Shown one piece after another: positions 8,390 through 18,522 of a DNA stretch of 34,839 nt. The stretch lies in assembly GCA_947626955.1 (NCBI GenBank), contig CANQUB010000013.1, forward strand, positions 1-34,839, read 5' to 3'. Both the position numbers and the translations under genes were made by a program. The notes below the pieces were generated by a model. The model was not told where the DNA came from, ran no database searches, and was given only the letters and a program-made list of their open reading frames with translations. This DNA is from an uncultured Clostridia bacterium (GTDB lineage Bacteria; Bacillota; Clostridia; Christensenellales; UBA1242). Positions within the stretch are counted from its first letter, which is position 1. Each line of letters begins with the position of its first letter.

Positions 8390-11300
8390 ATGAAATTCAA
8401 AAAATTAGAGATATACGGTTTTAAGTCATTTGCCGACAAGCTTGAAATCAAGTTTGAAAACGGCGTTACAGGAATTGTTGGACCAAACGGTTGCGGCAAA
8501 AGTAATGTTGCCGATTCAATTCGTTGGGTTATGGGTGAGCAGAGTGCAAAGTCTATGCGTGGTAGCAACATGCAGGACGTTATTTTCAATGGCACCGAAG
8601 CCCGCAAACCTCAATCTTTTTCGGAAGTATCGTTGTATTTTGACAACAGCGAAAAGATCTTTCCTGTCGACTATAATGAGGTGGTTTTAACCCGTAAACT
8701 ATATCGTTCGGGCGAGAGCGAATACGCCATCAACAAGACCCCATGCAGGCTAAAAGATATCATTGATATTTTGCGTGATTCGGGCCTTGGAAAAGATAGT
8801 TATTGCGTCATCGGCCAGGGTAAGATTGACGCCCTGCTTTCGGCAAAACCTGAGGAAAGAAGGGCAGTTTTTGAAGAGGCTGCCGGAATTTCTAAGTTTA
8901 AAAGCCGCAAGATTGAGGCTGAGAGAAAACTTGATCGAACCCGTGAAAACCTGACCAGACTTTGCGACATTATCTCCGAGCTTGAACGTCAACTTGGGCC
9001 ACTCAAAAAACAAAGTGAGTCGGCCAAAAAGTTTTTGGAGCTTAGAGAAAAGCTGAAAGAGCTTGAGCTCAATATCTATGTTTATCAATATGACAATGCC
9101 GCCGTCAGCAAGGCTGCAATTCGCGAAAAACTCGATGCCATCGAGGAAGAACTCAATGTAAAAAATGCCGACTTTGAAAAGGCTGTCGAGGCCTTTAACC
9201 TAAGTTCGAACAACATCCGTGAGCTTGATAAAACCATCGAAGAGCTTAGGGATGAACTGCTAAATTTAACGGTTGGGCTAGAGAAGAAGAGTGGCGAGGC
9301 AAAACTCTTGCAAGAAAAGATAGCCAACTACAAGCAGTCGGCCGAAAAGATTAAGACTGACTTAAGTCAAGACGAAGTTTTAAAAGAGAACCTGACCATC
9401 GCCCTTAACGACAAGGAGACCGAGCTCAGCAAGATAAAGGTTGTCATGGGCGAGCTTGAGAGGCAAATAGATAAGGTCAACAGCGAATATCTAGAGATTG
9501 CCGACCGAATGCTTGCCGGTGAAAAGCTGGCTGAGGCTCATGAGGGCGAAATATATGATACTCTCACACAGCTTGGCGACCTTAAGAGTGACCTTTCGAG
9601 CATAAAAACCGAAAAACAGGCACTTTTGAACACTCAGGCCGAGACAAAGACCAAGATTGAGCAGGTTGAAGAAAGGATAACCGAGACTCAAACCTTGCTG
9701 GCTACCAACCGCGAAGCCTTTGAAAAAATCACGGCCGAGATTGACCAAAAGAAGCTTGAGGAGCAAAAGCTAACCGATCTTGCAAGTGATTATTCGTTGA
9801 AGCAAAGCGAGCTTAGCAGGAAGCTTGAAGACATGAAGATGGACTATCATGCCAAACTTTCGCGTGCCCGTGTTTTGCAGGAGATGCAAGAGGACAACGA
9901 AGGCTTTATTGTTTCGGTAAAGAGGCTACTAGAACAGTCTAAAACCAACTCCACCATTGGTGGCATGATTGTGGGCGTTGTTGCAAAGCTTATGCAGGTG
10001 CCCGAGCAGCTTGAAGTGGCCATCGACATGGCTCTTGGCGCGTCGGTGCAAAACATAGTTACCAAAAATGAAGATGACGCCAAATACCTTGTAAACTACC
10101 TTAAGCAAAACCGCTTTGGCCGTGCCACATTTTTGCCTATTTCTTCGGTCAAAGAGCGTTCGGTGCCCGACTGGGTGCGCGGCCGCTTAAATGCAAGGGG
10201 AGTGCTTGGCGTGGCTAGCGAACTCATAAAATTCGACAAGTCTCTAGAGCCAATATTCAAACACCTTCTTGGCGGAACGGTCATTGTGGACAATATCGAC
10301 AACGCCATCTTGCTTGCACAAAACACCAGCTACGCCGTAAAGATTGTCACCCTCGACGGAGATATTATTAATCCTCAGGGTTCAATCACGGGTGGTAGCC
10401 GCAAAGAAGAGGGTTCGGGGCTCATTGGCCGTCAGCGTGAAATTCAGCAACTTACCAAGACCCTGGAAACAGCCAAAAACGACATCAAGGCCCTTATGGA
10501 CAAGCAGGAAGCTTTAAAGCAAAAGGCGGCTGAAAACAATGACAAACTCATTAAAGTCAGCTCACAGCTTAAAGAGTGCGAAGTTAAGCAGGTTAAGCAG
10601 ACCGACGAGATTTATCGCCTTGAGGACCAGATTGGTGAGTTTGAGAAAGAAAAAAGACAGCTTGAATTTACCATAGAGACCATACTCGACAGGCTTGAGG
10701 CGCTTGAAGAGGCCCTGTCGCAGATGTCTAACAAGGAAAAGGAAATGACGGGCAAGCGTGATGAGGCCAGTGCTTCCAAAAAGCGTGAAAGCAGCCGTTT
10801 CGAAGTGCTAAAAAAGCAGCGTGAGACATTGTATGACACCTTGACCGAGCTCAAAGTCAAGTTCGCATCCAGCGAAAAGGAGCAGGCGTCGCTCGAAGCC
10901 GAGAAGGATAGGCTGGAAACTAGCATTGCCGAGAGTAATCACCGCTACCGAGAAAACAAACTTGAGCTTCAAAAGGCTGAGACCATGGTGGCTGAGCTTG
11001 AACGCAGCCTTGCAACGCTGACCGAGGAAAACGCATATAAAGTCAACATGAAAGAGCTGCAAGAGGTCAGGGACAAGCTTGCCAATTTGGATAAATATAA
11101 GACCCAGCTACAGGTTGAGATGAATAAGGCTGACGAAAACAAAATGGCACTGTCGGCCGAGATTCAGCGCGCCAGCGACAAGAAGACCAAGGAAGAAATG
11201 AACCTTGCCAAGATTGACACCGACATCGAGACCATGCAAGAGCGTGTTTGGGAAGAATATAACATGACCTATGCACTTGCTGCCGAGTTTAAGCTTGCCG

Positions 11301-11983
11301 ATTTCAATCTTACCGAGGGCATGGCCGAGTCAGCAAAGATTAAAAAGCAAATTGCATCGCTTGGATATGTCAATGTCGGGGCTATCGAAGAGCTCAAAGA
11401 GGTGACTGCAAGGTATGACGATATGGCCGCTCAGCGTGATGACTTGCAGACAGCCGAGGCCGACCTTGTAAAGATTATCAAAGAGCTCACCGGCGAGATG
11501 GAAACCAGGTTCAAGACTCAGTTTGAAAAGATTAATCAAAACTTCCAAAAGACCTTTAGAGAGCTGTTTGGCGGGGGAAGAGCCTCGCTTGAGCTTGAAG
11601 AAGAGGGCAATTTGCTCGAATGCGGAATCAACATAATAGCCGAGCCACCGGGCAAAAAGTTGCAAAGCATAACCCTTCTTAGTGGTGGTGAAAGAGCATT
11701 GACCGCCGTGGCCATCTTGTTCGCTATTCTAAAGCTCAGCCCAATGCCGTTCTGCGTGCTAGACGAGATTGAGGCCGCACTGGACGACGCCAACGTTGAA
11801 AGGTTTGCAAAATACCTTAAAAACTTCTCAAAAGATACTCAATTTATTGTCATCACGCACCGTAAACCTACCATGGAACTTGCCGACAGCTTGTATGGTG
11901 TCACCATGGAGGAAAAGGGCGTGTCTAAGATTGTGTCGGTTAAGCTTAGCGACGCAATCAAGCAAAGCAAGGAGGCTAGCTAA
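8390..11983 (+). CDS. smc: Chromosome segregation protein SMC
   Basis: GPNGCGKSNVADSIRWVMGEQSAKSMRG Walker A, hinge, C-terminal LLSGGERALTAVAILFAILKLSPMPFCVLDEIEAALDD. Confidence 0.98.
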   Translation: MKFKKLEIYGFKSFADKLEIKFENGVTGIVGPNGCGKSNVADSIRWVMGEQSAKSMRGSNMQDVIFNGTEARKPQSFSEVSLYFDNSEKIFPVDYNEVVLTRKLYRSGESEYAINKTPCRLKDIIDILRDSGLGKDSYCVIGQGKIDALLSAKPEERRAVFEEAAGISKFKSRKIEAERKLDRTRENLTRLCDIISELERQLGPLKKQSESAKKFLELREKLKELELNIYVYQYDNAAVSKAAIREKLDAIEEELNVKNADFEKAVEAFNLSSNNIRELDKTIEELRDELLNLTVGLEKKSGEAKLLQEKIANYKQSAEKIKTDLSQDEVLKENLTIALNDKETELSKIKVVMGELERQIDKVNSEYLEIADRMLAGEKLAEAHEGEIYDTLTQLGDLKSDLSSIKTEKQALLNTQAETKTKIEQVEERITETQTLLATNREAFEKITAEIDQKKLEEQKLTDLASDYSLKQSELSRKLEDMKMDYHAKLSRARVLQEMQEDNEGFIVSVKRLLEQSKTNSTIGGMIVGVVAKLMQVPEQLEVAIDMALGASVQNIVTKNEDDAKYLVNYLKQNRFGRATFLPISSVKERSVPDWVRGRLNARGVLGVASELIKFDKSLEPIFKHLLGGTVIVDNIDNAILLAQNTSYAVKIVTLDGDIINPQGSITGGSRKEEGSGLIGRQREIQQLTKTLETAKNDIKALMDKQEALKQKAAENNDKLIKVSSQLKECEVKQVKQTDEIYRLEDQIGEFEKEKRQLEFTIETILDRLEALEEALSQMSNKEKEMTGKRDEASASKKRESSRFEVLKKQRETLYDTLTELKVKFASSEKEQASLEAEKDRLETSIAESNHRYRENKLELQKAETMVAELERSLATLTEENAYKVNMKELQEVRDKLANLDKYKTQLQVEMNKADENKMALSAEIQRASDKKTKEEMNLAKIDTDIETMQERVWEEYNMTYALAAEFKLADFNLTEGMAESAKIKKQIASLGYVNVGAIEELKEVTARYDDMAAQRDDLQTAEADLVKIIKELTGEMETRFKTQFEKINQNFQKTFRELFGGGRASLELEEEGNLLECGINIIAEPPGKKLQSITLLSGGERALTAVAILFAILKLSPMPFCVLDEIEAALDDANVERFAKYLKNFSKDTQFIVITHRKPTMELADSLYGVTMEEKGVSKIVSVKLSDAIKQSKEAS

Positions 11984-12879
11984 TGGGATTTTTTTCCAGA
12001 CTTTTTGAGGGCATGAAAAAGACTAAAAAGTCTTTTGGCGAAAAACTTAAATACATCTTCACCGGCAACGACATTGACGAGGACTTTTATGAAGAACTCG
12101 AGTTTGTTTTGGTGTCGTCGGACATCGGGGTGGAGACCACCGAATATATAATTGACGAGCTTAGGGAAAGGGCCAAGAAAAACAAGGTCAAAAAGACCGA
12201 GGACTGCAAGCATCTTTTAAAAGAAATTTTGGTGGACATCTTGTCTCAAAACAAGCCCGAGAAACTGGGCTCGCCATGTGTTATCATGGTGCTTGGGGTG
12301 AACGGGGTTGGAAAGACCACTACCATTGGCAAGCTTGCCAAAAAGTTCACCGACGAGGGCAAAAAAGTGGTGCTTGCCGCCGCCGACACTTTTAGAGCGG
12401 CCGCATCCGACCAGCTAGAAGTATGGGCCAATCGCGCAAAGGTAAAGGTGGTAACAAACGAGCATGGCGTCGACCCTGCCGCTGTGGTGTATGACAGCAT
12501 TCAAGCCGCAAAGGCGAGAAATGCCGATGTGCTACTTATTGACACGGCCGGAAGACTGCACAATAAGGCGGTTTTAATGGAAGAGCTGAAAAAGATTAGC
12601 CGCGTGGTCAACAAGGAATATCCCGAGGCCGAGTACCACAAGATGGTTATAGTTGACGGGGCGACCGGGCAAAACGCCATTTCGCAGGTTGAGCTGTTCA
12701 ACGAGGCTGTCGAACTTACCGATGTGTCCATTACCAAGCTTGATGGAACTAGCAAAGGCGGCTTTTTAATCAGCCTTGCCAAGGACTTTGACCTTGCCAT
12801 ACGCTATGTTGGAGTGGGCGAGACGGCCGACGACCTTTTGGACTTTGACCCTAAAGAATTTGTTGATGCAATATTATAA
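11983..12879 (+). CDS. ftsY: SRP receptor FtsY
   Basis: GVNGVGKTTTIGKLA, DTAGRLHNK, TKLDGTSKGG. Confidence 0.97.
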   Translation: MGFFSRLFEGMKKTKKSFGEKLKYIFTGNDIDEDFYEELEFVLVSSDIGVETTEYIIDELRERAKKNKVKKTEDCKHLLKEILVDILSQNKPEKLGSPCVIMVLGVNGVGKTTTIGKLAKKFTDEGKKVVLAAADTFRAAASDQLEVWANRAKVKVVTNEHGVDPAAVVYDSIQAAKARNADVLLIDTAGRLHNKAVLMEELKKISRVVNKEYPEAEYHKMVIVDGATGQNAISQVELFNEAVELTDVSITKLDGTSKGGFLISLAKDFDLAIRYVGVGETADDLLDFDPKEFVDAIL

Positions 12880-12885
12880 AAATCA

Positions 12886-12914
12886 TTGACAAAAGGTATT
12901 TTTTATGTGATAAT
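12886..12914 (+). promoter_or_regulatory. Promoter upstream of ylxM-ffh
   Basis: TTGACA - 17 nt - GATAAT. Confidence 0.75.
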
Positions 12915-12948
12915 AACAAATGTAAAGTCAAACGGCTTTACATTTGTT
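12915..12948 (+). other. 13-bp perfect inverted repeat in the ftsY-ylxM intergenic region
   Basis: AACAAATGTAAAG-TCAAACGG-CTTTACATTTGTT, followed by TGTTTTT. Confidence 0.85.
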
Positions 12949-12955
12949 TGTTTTT

Positions 12956-13300
12956 ATGGAAAAGAAAGTTGAAAAAAACTTGTATTACGACTTCTATCAA
13001 GGTATGCTAACTGAGCACCAGCAAAAAATCTTGGAACCATACTACAACCTTGATGTAAGTCTATCCGAGATTGCCTCGCAACTTGGCATGAGCCGTCAAG
13101 CCGTCTACGACGCCGTAAAGACGGGGGAAAAGCTGATGGAAGAGCTTGAGGCAAAGCTTGGGTGCGTCAAAAGATATCTAGAAAATATGGCTAGCATTGA
13201 AAAATGCGAGGGGTTGATTGAAAATCTAAAGAGTGAGTGCCAATCGGCCGACCTTAATAAACTAACAAAAGAGCTAAAAAAACTCAAACAAAATCAATAG
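12956..13300 (+). CDS. ylxM: YlxM/p13-like SRP-operon DNA-binding protein
   Basis: YYDFYQGMLTEHQQKILEPYYNLDVSLSEIASQLGMSRQAVYDAVKTGEK; directly upstream of ffh. Confidence 0.92.
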   Translation: MEKKVEKNLYYDFYQGMLTEHQQKILEPYYNLDVSLSEIASQLGMSRQAVYDAVKTGEKLMEELEAKLGCVKRYLENMASIEKCEGLIENLKSECQSADLNKLTKELKKLKQNQ

Positions 13301-13309
13301 GGAGAACAT

Positions 13310-14635
13310 ATGGGAATGTTTTCGGGGCTTGGTGAAAAGCTCAATCACATTTTTTCAAAACTTGCTCATCGTGGCAAACTTACCGAACTTGAGATAAAAC
13401 AGGCCATGCGCGAGGTTCGTGTGGCACTTTTGGAGGCTGACGTCAACTTCGTTGTGGCAAAGGACTTTATTAATAAAGTCAGCGAAAAGGCGGTTGGTGA
13501 GGACATTTTAAAAAGCCTCACGCCCGGCCAGCAAGTTATAAAGATTGTTAAAGACGAACTCGTGGCCTTGATGGGTAGCACCAACCAAAAGCTAGAAGTT
13601 GCGCCATCTCCGCCAACTGTCATAATGCTGTGTGGACTTCAGGGTGCTGGTAAGACCACCATGTGCGGAAAGCTTGGCTTCCTTCTTAAAAAACAGGGCA
13701 AAAAGCCTATGCTTGTGGCCTGCGACATTTATAGGCCAGCCGCCATAAACCAGCTTAAAGTTGTGGCCGGCAATGCCAATGTCGACTTCTATGAAAAAGG
13801 GACTCAAAGCCCTGTAAAGACTGCACTTGAGGCCATTGAGCTTGCTAAACGTAAGGGCCTTGACACCGTCATTATCGACACTGCGGGCAGGCTGCAAATA
13901 AATGCCGAGCTAATGCAAGAGCTTGAGGAGATTAAGAAGGCTGTAAAGCCAACCGAAATTCTCTTGACTGTCGACGCCATGACCGGTCAAGAGGCCGTAA
14001 ATGTGGCCAAAGAGTTTGACGACAAACTAAACATCACCGGAGTTATCTTGACCAAGCTCGACGGCGACACTCGTGGCGGTGCAGCACTGTCTATTAAGGC
14101 GGTGACCGGAAAGCCAATCAAGTTCAGTGGTATTGGCGAAAAACTTGGCGACCTTGAGCCATTCCATCCCGACCGCATGGCATCAAGAATACTTGGCATG
14201 GGCGATGTGCTGACTTTGATTGAAAAGGCGCAAGAGAGCGTCAACGAAGAGCAGATGAAAAAGCTCGAGGAGAATATCAGGAAAAACACATTCACCTTTG
14301 ACGACTTCTTGGTGCAGTTCGAGCAATTGTCTAAAATTGGCAGCCTTTCGGACATCTTGGCAATGCTGCCGGGAACCATGGGCAAGTTTAAACCTGAGGA
14401 CATCGACGAAAGCCGCGTAAAGGTCTACAAGGCCATCATTCAAAGCATGACCCCAAAAGAGCGTGCCAACCCCGACCTTATAAAGGCCAGCCAAAGAAAG
14501 CGTATTGCAAAGGGCAGTGGCACCAGCATTCAAGAGGTCAACCAGCTCATCAAGCAGTTTGAGCAGGTTAAGCTCATGATGAAAAACCAAAACAACCCAC
14601 GCATGAAAAAGCTGATGGGTAGGCGATTCTTTTAG
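13310..14635 (+). CDS. ffh: Signal recognition particle protein Ffh
   Basis: GLQGAGKTTMCGKLG, DTAGRLQ, TKLDGDTRGGAAL, C-terminal M domain. Confidence 0.97.
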   Translation: MGMFSGLGEKLNHIFSKLAHRGKLTELEIKQAMREVRVALLEADVNFVVAKDFINKVSEKAVGEDILKSLTPGQQVIKIVKDELVALMGSTNQKLEVAPSPPTVIMLCGLQGAGKTTMCGKLGFLLKKQGKKPMLVACDIYRPAAINQLKVVAGNANVDFYEKGTQSPVKTALEAIELAKRKGLDTVIIDTAGRLQINAELMQELEEIKKAVKPTEILLTVDAMTGQEAVNVAKEFDDKLNITGVILTKLDGDTRGGAALSIKAVTGKPIKFSGIGEKLGDLEPFHPDRMASRILGMGDVLTLIEKAQESVNEEQMKKLEENIRKNTFTFDDFLVQFEQLSKIGSLSDILAMLPGTMGKFKPEDIDESRVKVYKAIIQSMTPKERANPDLIKASQRKRIAKGSGTSIQEVNQLIKQFEQVKLMMKNQNNPRMKKLMGRRFF

Positions 14636-14689
14636 ATATAACGGCCCACGTGGCGATTATATACAAAAATAACAATGGAGGAAAAAAAG

Positions 14690-14986
14690 ATGGCAGTTAA
14701 AATCAGACTTACAAGACTTGGAGACAAGAAAACACCTTTCTATCGTGTTGTCGTAGCTGATTCAAGAAAGACCCGAGATGGCGAGTATATCGACCTTGTT
14801 GGAACATACAACCCTCTCAAGAATCCTGAAGAAGTTAAGATTGACGTTGAAAAGGCTAAGGCTTGGATCAGCAAGGGTGCTCAACCAACCGAGACCGTAA
14901 AGTCAATTCTTGTTAAGGCCGGCGCTCTTGAGAAGAGCCCAGCTAAAAAGGCTCCAAGAACAGGCAAAAAGACCAAGAAAGAGTAA
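14690..14986 (+). CDS. rpsP: 30S ribosomal protein S16
   Basis: [26 protein letters not shown]; start ATG 14690 after GGAGG. Confidence 0.97.
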   Translation: MAVKIRLTRLGDKKTPFYRVVVADSRKTRDGEYIDLVGTYNPLKNPEEVKIDVEKAKAWISKGAQPTETVKSILVKAGALEKSPAKKAPRTGKKTKKE

Positions 14987-14999
14987 GGTGGGATAAATT

Positions 15000-15227
15000 A
15001 TGAAAGAACTTCTTGAATTTATTCTTGCAAAACTTGTGTCTTGCCCCGAAGAAGTAAAGGTTGATGTAACCGAGAACGGCAAAGAGGTTGACATGGTTGT
15101 CCATGTCGCCAAACAAGATGTTGGCGCGGTCATCGGCCGTGGAGGAAAGATTGCAAATTCTATCCGCACCGTGGTTAGAACAAGTGCAAAGCGAGAAAAC
15201 AAGCGAGTTAATATTCGTTTTGAGTAA
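15000..15227 (+). CDS. khpA: KH-domain RNA-binding protein KhpA (YlqC)
   Basis: VGAVIGRGGKIANSIRTVVR; position after rpsP. Confidence 0.92.
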   Translation: MKELLEFILAKLVSCPEEVKVDVTENGKEVDMVVHVAKQDVGAVIGRGGKIANSIRTVVRTSAKRENKRVNIRFE

Positions 15228-15251
15228 AAAAGAGCAGTTAATGCTCTTTTT
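15227..15251 (+). terminator. Terminator after khpA
   Basis: AAAAAGAGCA-GTTAA-TGCTCTTTTT. Confidence 0.8.
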
Positions 15252-15254
15252 ATT

Positions 15255-15283
15255 TTGAAAAAACGCCCGCCTCGTGATATAAT
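15255..15283 (+). promoter_or_regulatory. Promoter upstream of rimM-trmD
   Basis: TTGAAA - 17 nt - TATAAT. Confidence 0.75.
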
Positions 15284-15301
15284 CTTGCCAAGGTGAAGAA
15301 T

Positions 15302-15823
15302 ATGAACGAACTAATAGCTGTGGCATTTGTCAATAAACCGCAAGGAATAAAGGGCGACCTCAAGGTCGAGCCTCTTTTGGATGATGCCGAAAATATCACC
15401 AAATTTTCCACCCTTTATACAAAAAATGGCGACCAGCTCGAGGTTACTGGCTCCTATAAGGTGGGCGACGGCTACGCACTGCACCTTAAGGATGTCAATA
15501 GCGTTGAAGAGGCCATGCTGTATAAGAATCAGTACCTTTACGCTAGGCGTGAGCAGCTTAAAGATATGGTGGGCGACGATAAATTCTTTATAAGTGATCT
15601 TATTAATAAGGTTGCCGTGTTTGACGACGGCGAGACTGTGGGAATTATCGACGATGTCGAAAACTACGGTGCCAGCGACGTGGTCATGATAAAGTCTAAA
15701 AAGTACACCAATTTGTCCTTTGCCAATGTTGGTGGGGTGATCATGAGTGTTGACGACAAAGTGGTGACTCTAAACCGTCAAGAATTTTTGAAAGTTTGTG
15801 TCTACGACGAGGAGGATGCATGA
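15302..15823 (+). CDS. rimM: Ribosome maturation factor RimM
   Basis: VAFVNKPQGIKGDLKVEPL; 3' end overlaps trmD start (ATGA); ATG 15302 preferred over GTG 15293 because AAGGTG serves as SD. Confidence 0.9.
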   Translation: MNELIAVAFVNKPQGIKGDLKVEPLLDDAENITKFSTLYTKNGDQLEVTGSYKVGDGYALHLKDVNSVEEAMLYKNQYLYARREQLKDMVGDDKFFISDLINKVAVFDDGETVGIIDDVENYGASDVVMIKSKKYTNLSFANVGGVIMSVDDKVVTLNRQEFLKVCVYDEEDA

Positions 15824-16494
15824 GGATTGATATTTTGACCCTTTTTCCTGAAATGTTTTCAAGCCTTTCGGCCAGTTTGCTTGGCAAGGCTCAGGAAAAG
15901 GACATTTTGCAAATAAACATAATAAACATTCGCGACTTCTCCAAAGACAAGCATAAAAAGACCGACGACTACACCTTTGGTGGGGGAAACGGAATGCTCA
16001 TGACCCCGCAACCCATCTACGATGCCATGACCAGCATCGAGGGCTATGAGAGTGCACACAAGATTTATCTTTCGCCTCGTGGCAAAGTTTTTAAGCAAGA
16101 GATGGTCAAGAGTTTGACTGACTTTGACCATTTGATATTTTTATGTGGGCACTACGAAGGGGTCGACCAGCGGGTGGTGGATATGCTCATCGATGAAGAG
16201 ATCTCCATTGGGGACTTTGTGCTTACCGGTGGTGAGCTGCCAGCCATGGTCATTATCGACGCGGTTTCAAGGTATTTGCCCGGAGTGCTTGGCAACAGCC
16301 AGTCGACTGAGGAAGAGAGTTTTTCGTCGGGGCTGCTTGAATATCCGCAATACACACGGCCGGCCGAGTTTATGGGAAGAAGAGTTCCCGAGGTCTTGCT
16401 TTCGGGCGACCATGAGAAAATAAGAAAGTGGAGGGAGAATGAGGCCAAAAAAGTCACCTTGGCTCGCCGCCCAGATATTATTAAAAAGGATTAG
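15820..16494 (+). CDS. trmD: tRNA (guanine-N1)-methyltransferase
   Basis: MRIDILTLFPEMF, DDYTFGGGNGMLM, CGHYEGVDQRV, SIGDFVLTGGE. Confidence 0.97.
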   Translation: MRIDILTLFPEMFSSLSASLLGKAQEKDILQINIINIRDFSKDKHKKTDDYTFGGGNGMLMTPQPIYDAMTSIEGYESAHKIYLSPRGKVFKQEMVKSLTDFDHLIFLCGHYEGVDQRVVDMLIDEEISIGDFVLTGGELPAMVIIDAVSRYLPGVLGNSQSTEEESFSSGLLEYPQYTRPAEFMGRRVPEVLLSGDHEKIRKWRENEAKKVTLARRPDIIKKD

Positions 16495-16497
16495 GTT

Positions 16498-17343
16498 ATG
16501 GACACACTTAAAATAAATTGGTTTCCGGGGCATATGAAAAAGACCCTCGACAGCCTTGAAAGAGATGTAAAAATTGTTGATGCTGTTATCTATGTTCTCG
16601 ATAGTCGGGCCTATTTATCATGTCTAAACCCTAAGATTGACGAGATTGTAAAGCACAAAAAAGTGCTATATTTACTCAATAAAAGTGACCTAATTGCGGA
16701 AAATGACCTAAAAAATATGCTTTCATACTTCAAAAAGCAGGGAAAAACTGCAATTTCGGTGCAAGGAACAGCAAATAATAGCCAAAAAACTATAATTTCA
16801 GCACTAAAAACACTACTAAGTGATAAATTTGAAAAGGCCAAAGAAAAAGGAACAAATCCAATTTTTAAGGTCATGGTCATTGGCACTCCTAACACTGGAA
16901 AGTCGACAATCATCAACACTTTGTATGGCAAGAAAAAGGCCACCACTGGAGACAGAGCTGGCGTTACAAAGGCCAGCCAATGGGTAAGAATTTCGGACAA
17001 CTTCGCTCTTCTTGACACCCCAGGAACCCTGTGGCCAAATATGAACGATGACGATGTCAAGTTTAAGCTTGCCCTGATTGGCGGCATCAAAAAAGATGTG
17101 GTCGACCAAACCGAACTTGGCTTTCAACTTATAGGGTGGCTTATTCAAAATTATCCAAGCTGCCTTGAAGAAAGATACCAAGTGTCGGGCTTTGAGCGTG
17201 AGACCATAGAGGTCTACGACGATATTCTTAAAAAACTTGGCTGTCTGCAAAAGGGCGGTGTGCTGGATTACGACAAAGGGGCCGTCAAGGTCCTTGAAGA
17301 TTTTAGGAGTGGAAGGCTGGGCAAAATTTGCCTTGACAAATGA
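16498..17343 (+). CDS. rbgA: Ribosome biogenesis GTPase RbgA/YlqF
   Basis: NWFPGHMKKT, circularly permuted GTPase order with NKSDL before GTPNTGKST, DTPGTLWP. Confidence 0.95.
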   Translation: MDTLKINWFPGHMKKTLDSLERDVKIVDAVIYVLDSRAYLSCLNPKIDEIVKHKKVLYLLNKSDLIAENDLKNMLSYFKKQGKTAISVQGTANNSQKTIISALKTLLSDKFEKAKEKGTNPIFKVMVIGTPNTGKSTIINTLYGKKKATTGDRAGVTKASQWVRISDNFALLDTPGTLWPNMNDDDVKFKLALIGGIKKDVVDQTELGFQLIGWLIQNYPSCLEERYQVSGFERETIEVYDDILKKLGCLQKGGVLDYDKGAVKVLEDFRSGRLGKICLDK

Positions 17344-17969
17344 TGAAAACATACGACATAGAAAAGAAGAAAGAGATTGAAAATAGCCTGTACGAAAAGG
17401 GCTACAAGTTTATTGGCGGGGCCGACGAAGTGGGCCGCGGGCCGCTGGCTGGGCCTGTGGTTTGTGCTGCCGTCATTTTGCCTAAAGATTGCGACATCGA
17501 GGGCATTGACGATAGCAAAAAGCTTTCGCCTAAAAAGCGAGAGGAACTTTATGACAAGATTATAGACAAGGCGTTGGCCTATGACATTCAGTTCGTGTTT
17601 GAAGACGTGATAGACGAGATAAATATCCTTGAGGCCACCAAGCTTTGCATGGCACGAGCCATAAACTCGCTGAAAATTAAGCCCGATATCATGCTTATTG
17701 ATGCGCTCAAGCTAAACGGGATAAGCTGCGAGCAAAAGGCGGTAGTGCATGGCGACGCGCTGTGCTACTGCATTGGGGCTGCCAGCATTATTGCTAAAGT
17801 TGCCAGGGATCGCTTTATGGATGAACAGGACAAAATATATCCCGAATATGGCTTTAAATATAACAAGGGCTACGGCACCAAGGCGCACATGGACAAGCTT
17901 AAAGAAATTGGCCCATGCAAAATTCACAGGCACTCCTTTTTATCTTTTCTTGATAAGGAGGTCTCATGA
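17340..17969 (+). CDS. rnhB: Ribonuclease HII
   Basis: GADEVGRGPLAGPVVCAAVILP, DDSKKLSPKKRE, HRHSF. Confidence 0.97.
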   Translation: MMKTYDIEKKKEIENSLYEKGYKFIGGADEVGRGPLAGPVVCAAVILPKDCDIEGIDDSKKLSPKKREELYDKIIDKALAYDIQFVFEDVIDEINILEATKLCMARAINSLKIKPDIMLIDALKLNGISCEQKAVVHGDALCYCIGAASIIAKVARDRFMDEQDKIYPEYGFKYNKGYGTKAHMDKLKEIGPCKIHRHSFLSFLDKEVS

Positions 17970-18400
17970 ACAACATTGCCAAGGGGGCGTATGGTGAGAA
18001 CATGGCAGCCGAATACCTAAAGAAGAACGGCTACAAGATTCTTGCAAGAAATTGCGTTTTTGCCGGGGCTGAGCTGGATATTGTGGCACTCTACAGTGCA
18101 AAAATGCAAAAAAAGCATTTGAAAAAGAGCTACAAGGCCGGAGAAATCAAAAGCCGTGAGGCCCTCAAAATTTTAAGTAAGACGGCCGAAGACACCATCG
18201 TGTTTGTGGAAGTTAAATACAGCTCGACAAGGGTCATGGGTGAGCCGGCCGACAGAGTGGACAGCCACAAGCAGCATCAAATTTCGCGTGCGGCGCAGGG
18301 CTTTATGATAAAGAACCAGCTTGATATGCCGCATCAGTTCGATGTCATTTCGATAGTTGGCAAAGAGATTGAGCATATTAAAAATGCTTTTGGCAACTAA
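17966..18400 (+). CDS. UPF0102/YraN endonuclease-like protein
   Basis: GAYGENMAAEYLKKNGYKILARN...AELDIVA...FVEVKYSS; follows rnhB. Confidence 0.92.
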   Translation: MNNIAKGAYGENMAAEYLKKNGYKILARNCVFAGAELDIVALYSAKMQKKHLKKSYKAGEIKSREALKILSKTAEDTIVFVEVKYSSTRVMGEPADRVDSHKQHQISRAAQGFMIKNQLDMPHQFDVISIVGKEIEHIKNAFGN

Positions 18401-18459
18401 TTTTAATAAAAATGCTTGATTTTATATCATGGCCGTGTTAAAATAACAAAAGTGATTTG

Positions 18460-18493
18460 AAGTGGTCCTCTGCTAGGGTTAGCACGAACACTT
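18460..18493 (+). promoter_or_regulatory. Candidate ribosomal protein L19 leader structure
   Basis: AAGTG...CACTT outer stem enclosing TGCTA-GGGT-TAGCA, in the 5' UTR of rplS. Confidence 0.5.
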
Positions 18494-18522
18494 AGAAACA
18501 TACTAAAAGAGGAGGCAAATCC

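Noticed and set aside
13987-14590. Antisense ORFs opposite ffh
   Set aside because: Low-complexity Ser/Leu-rich shadows of Ffh, no independent signals.
16611-17352. Antisense ORFs opposite rbgA (159 and 178 aa)
   Set aside because: Coding-strand protein is a clear RbgA; antisense translations show no family features.
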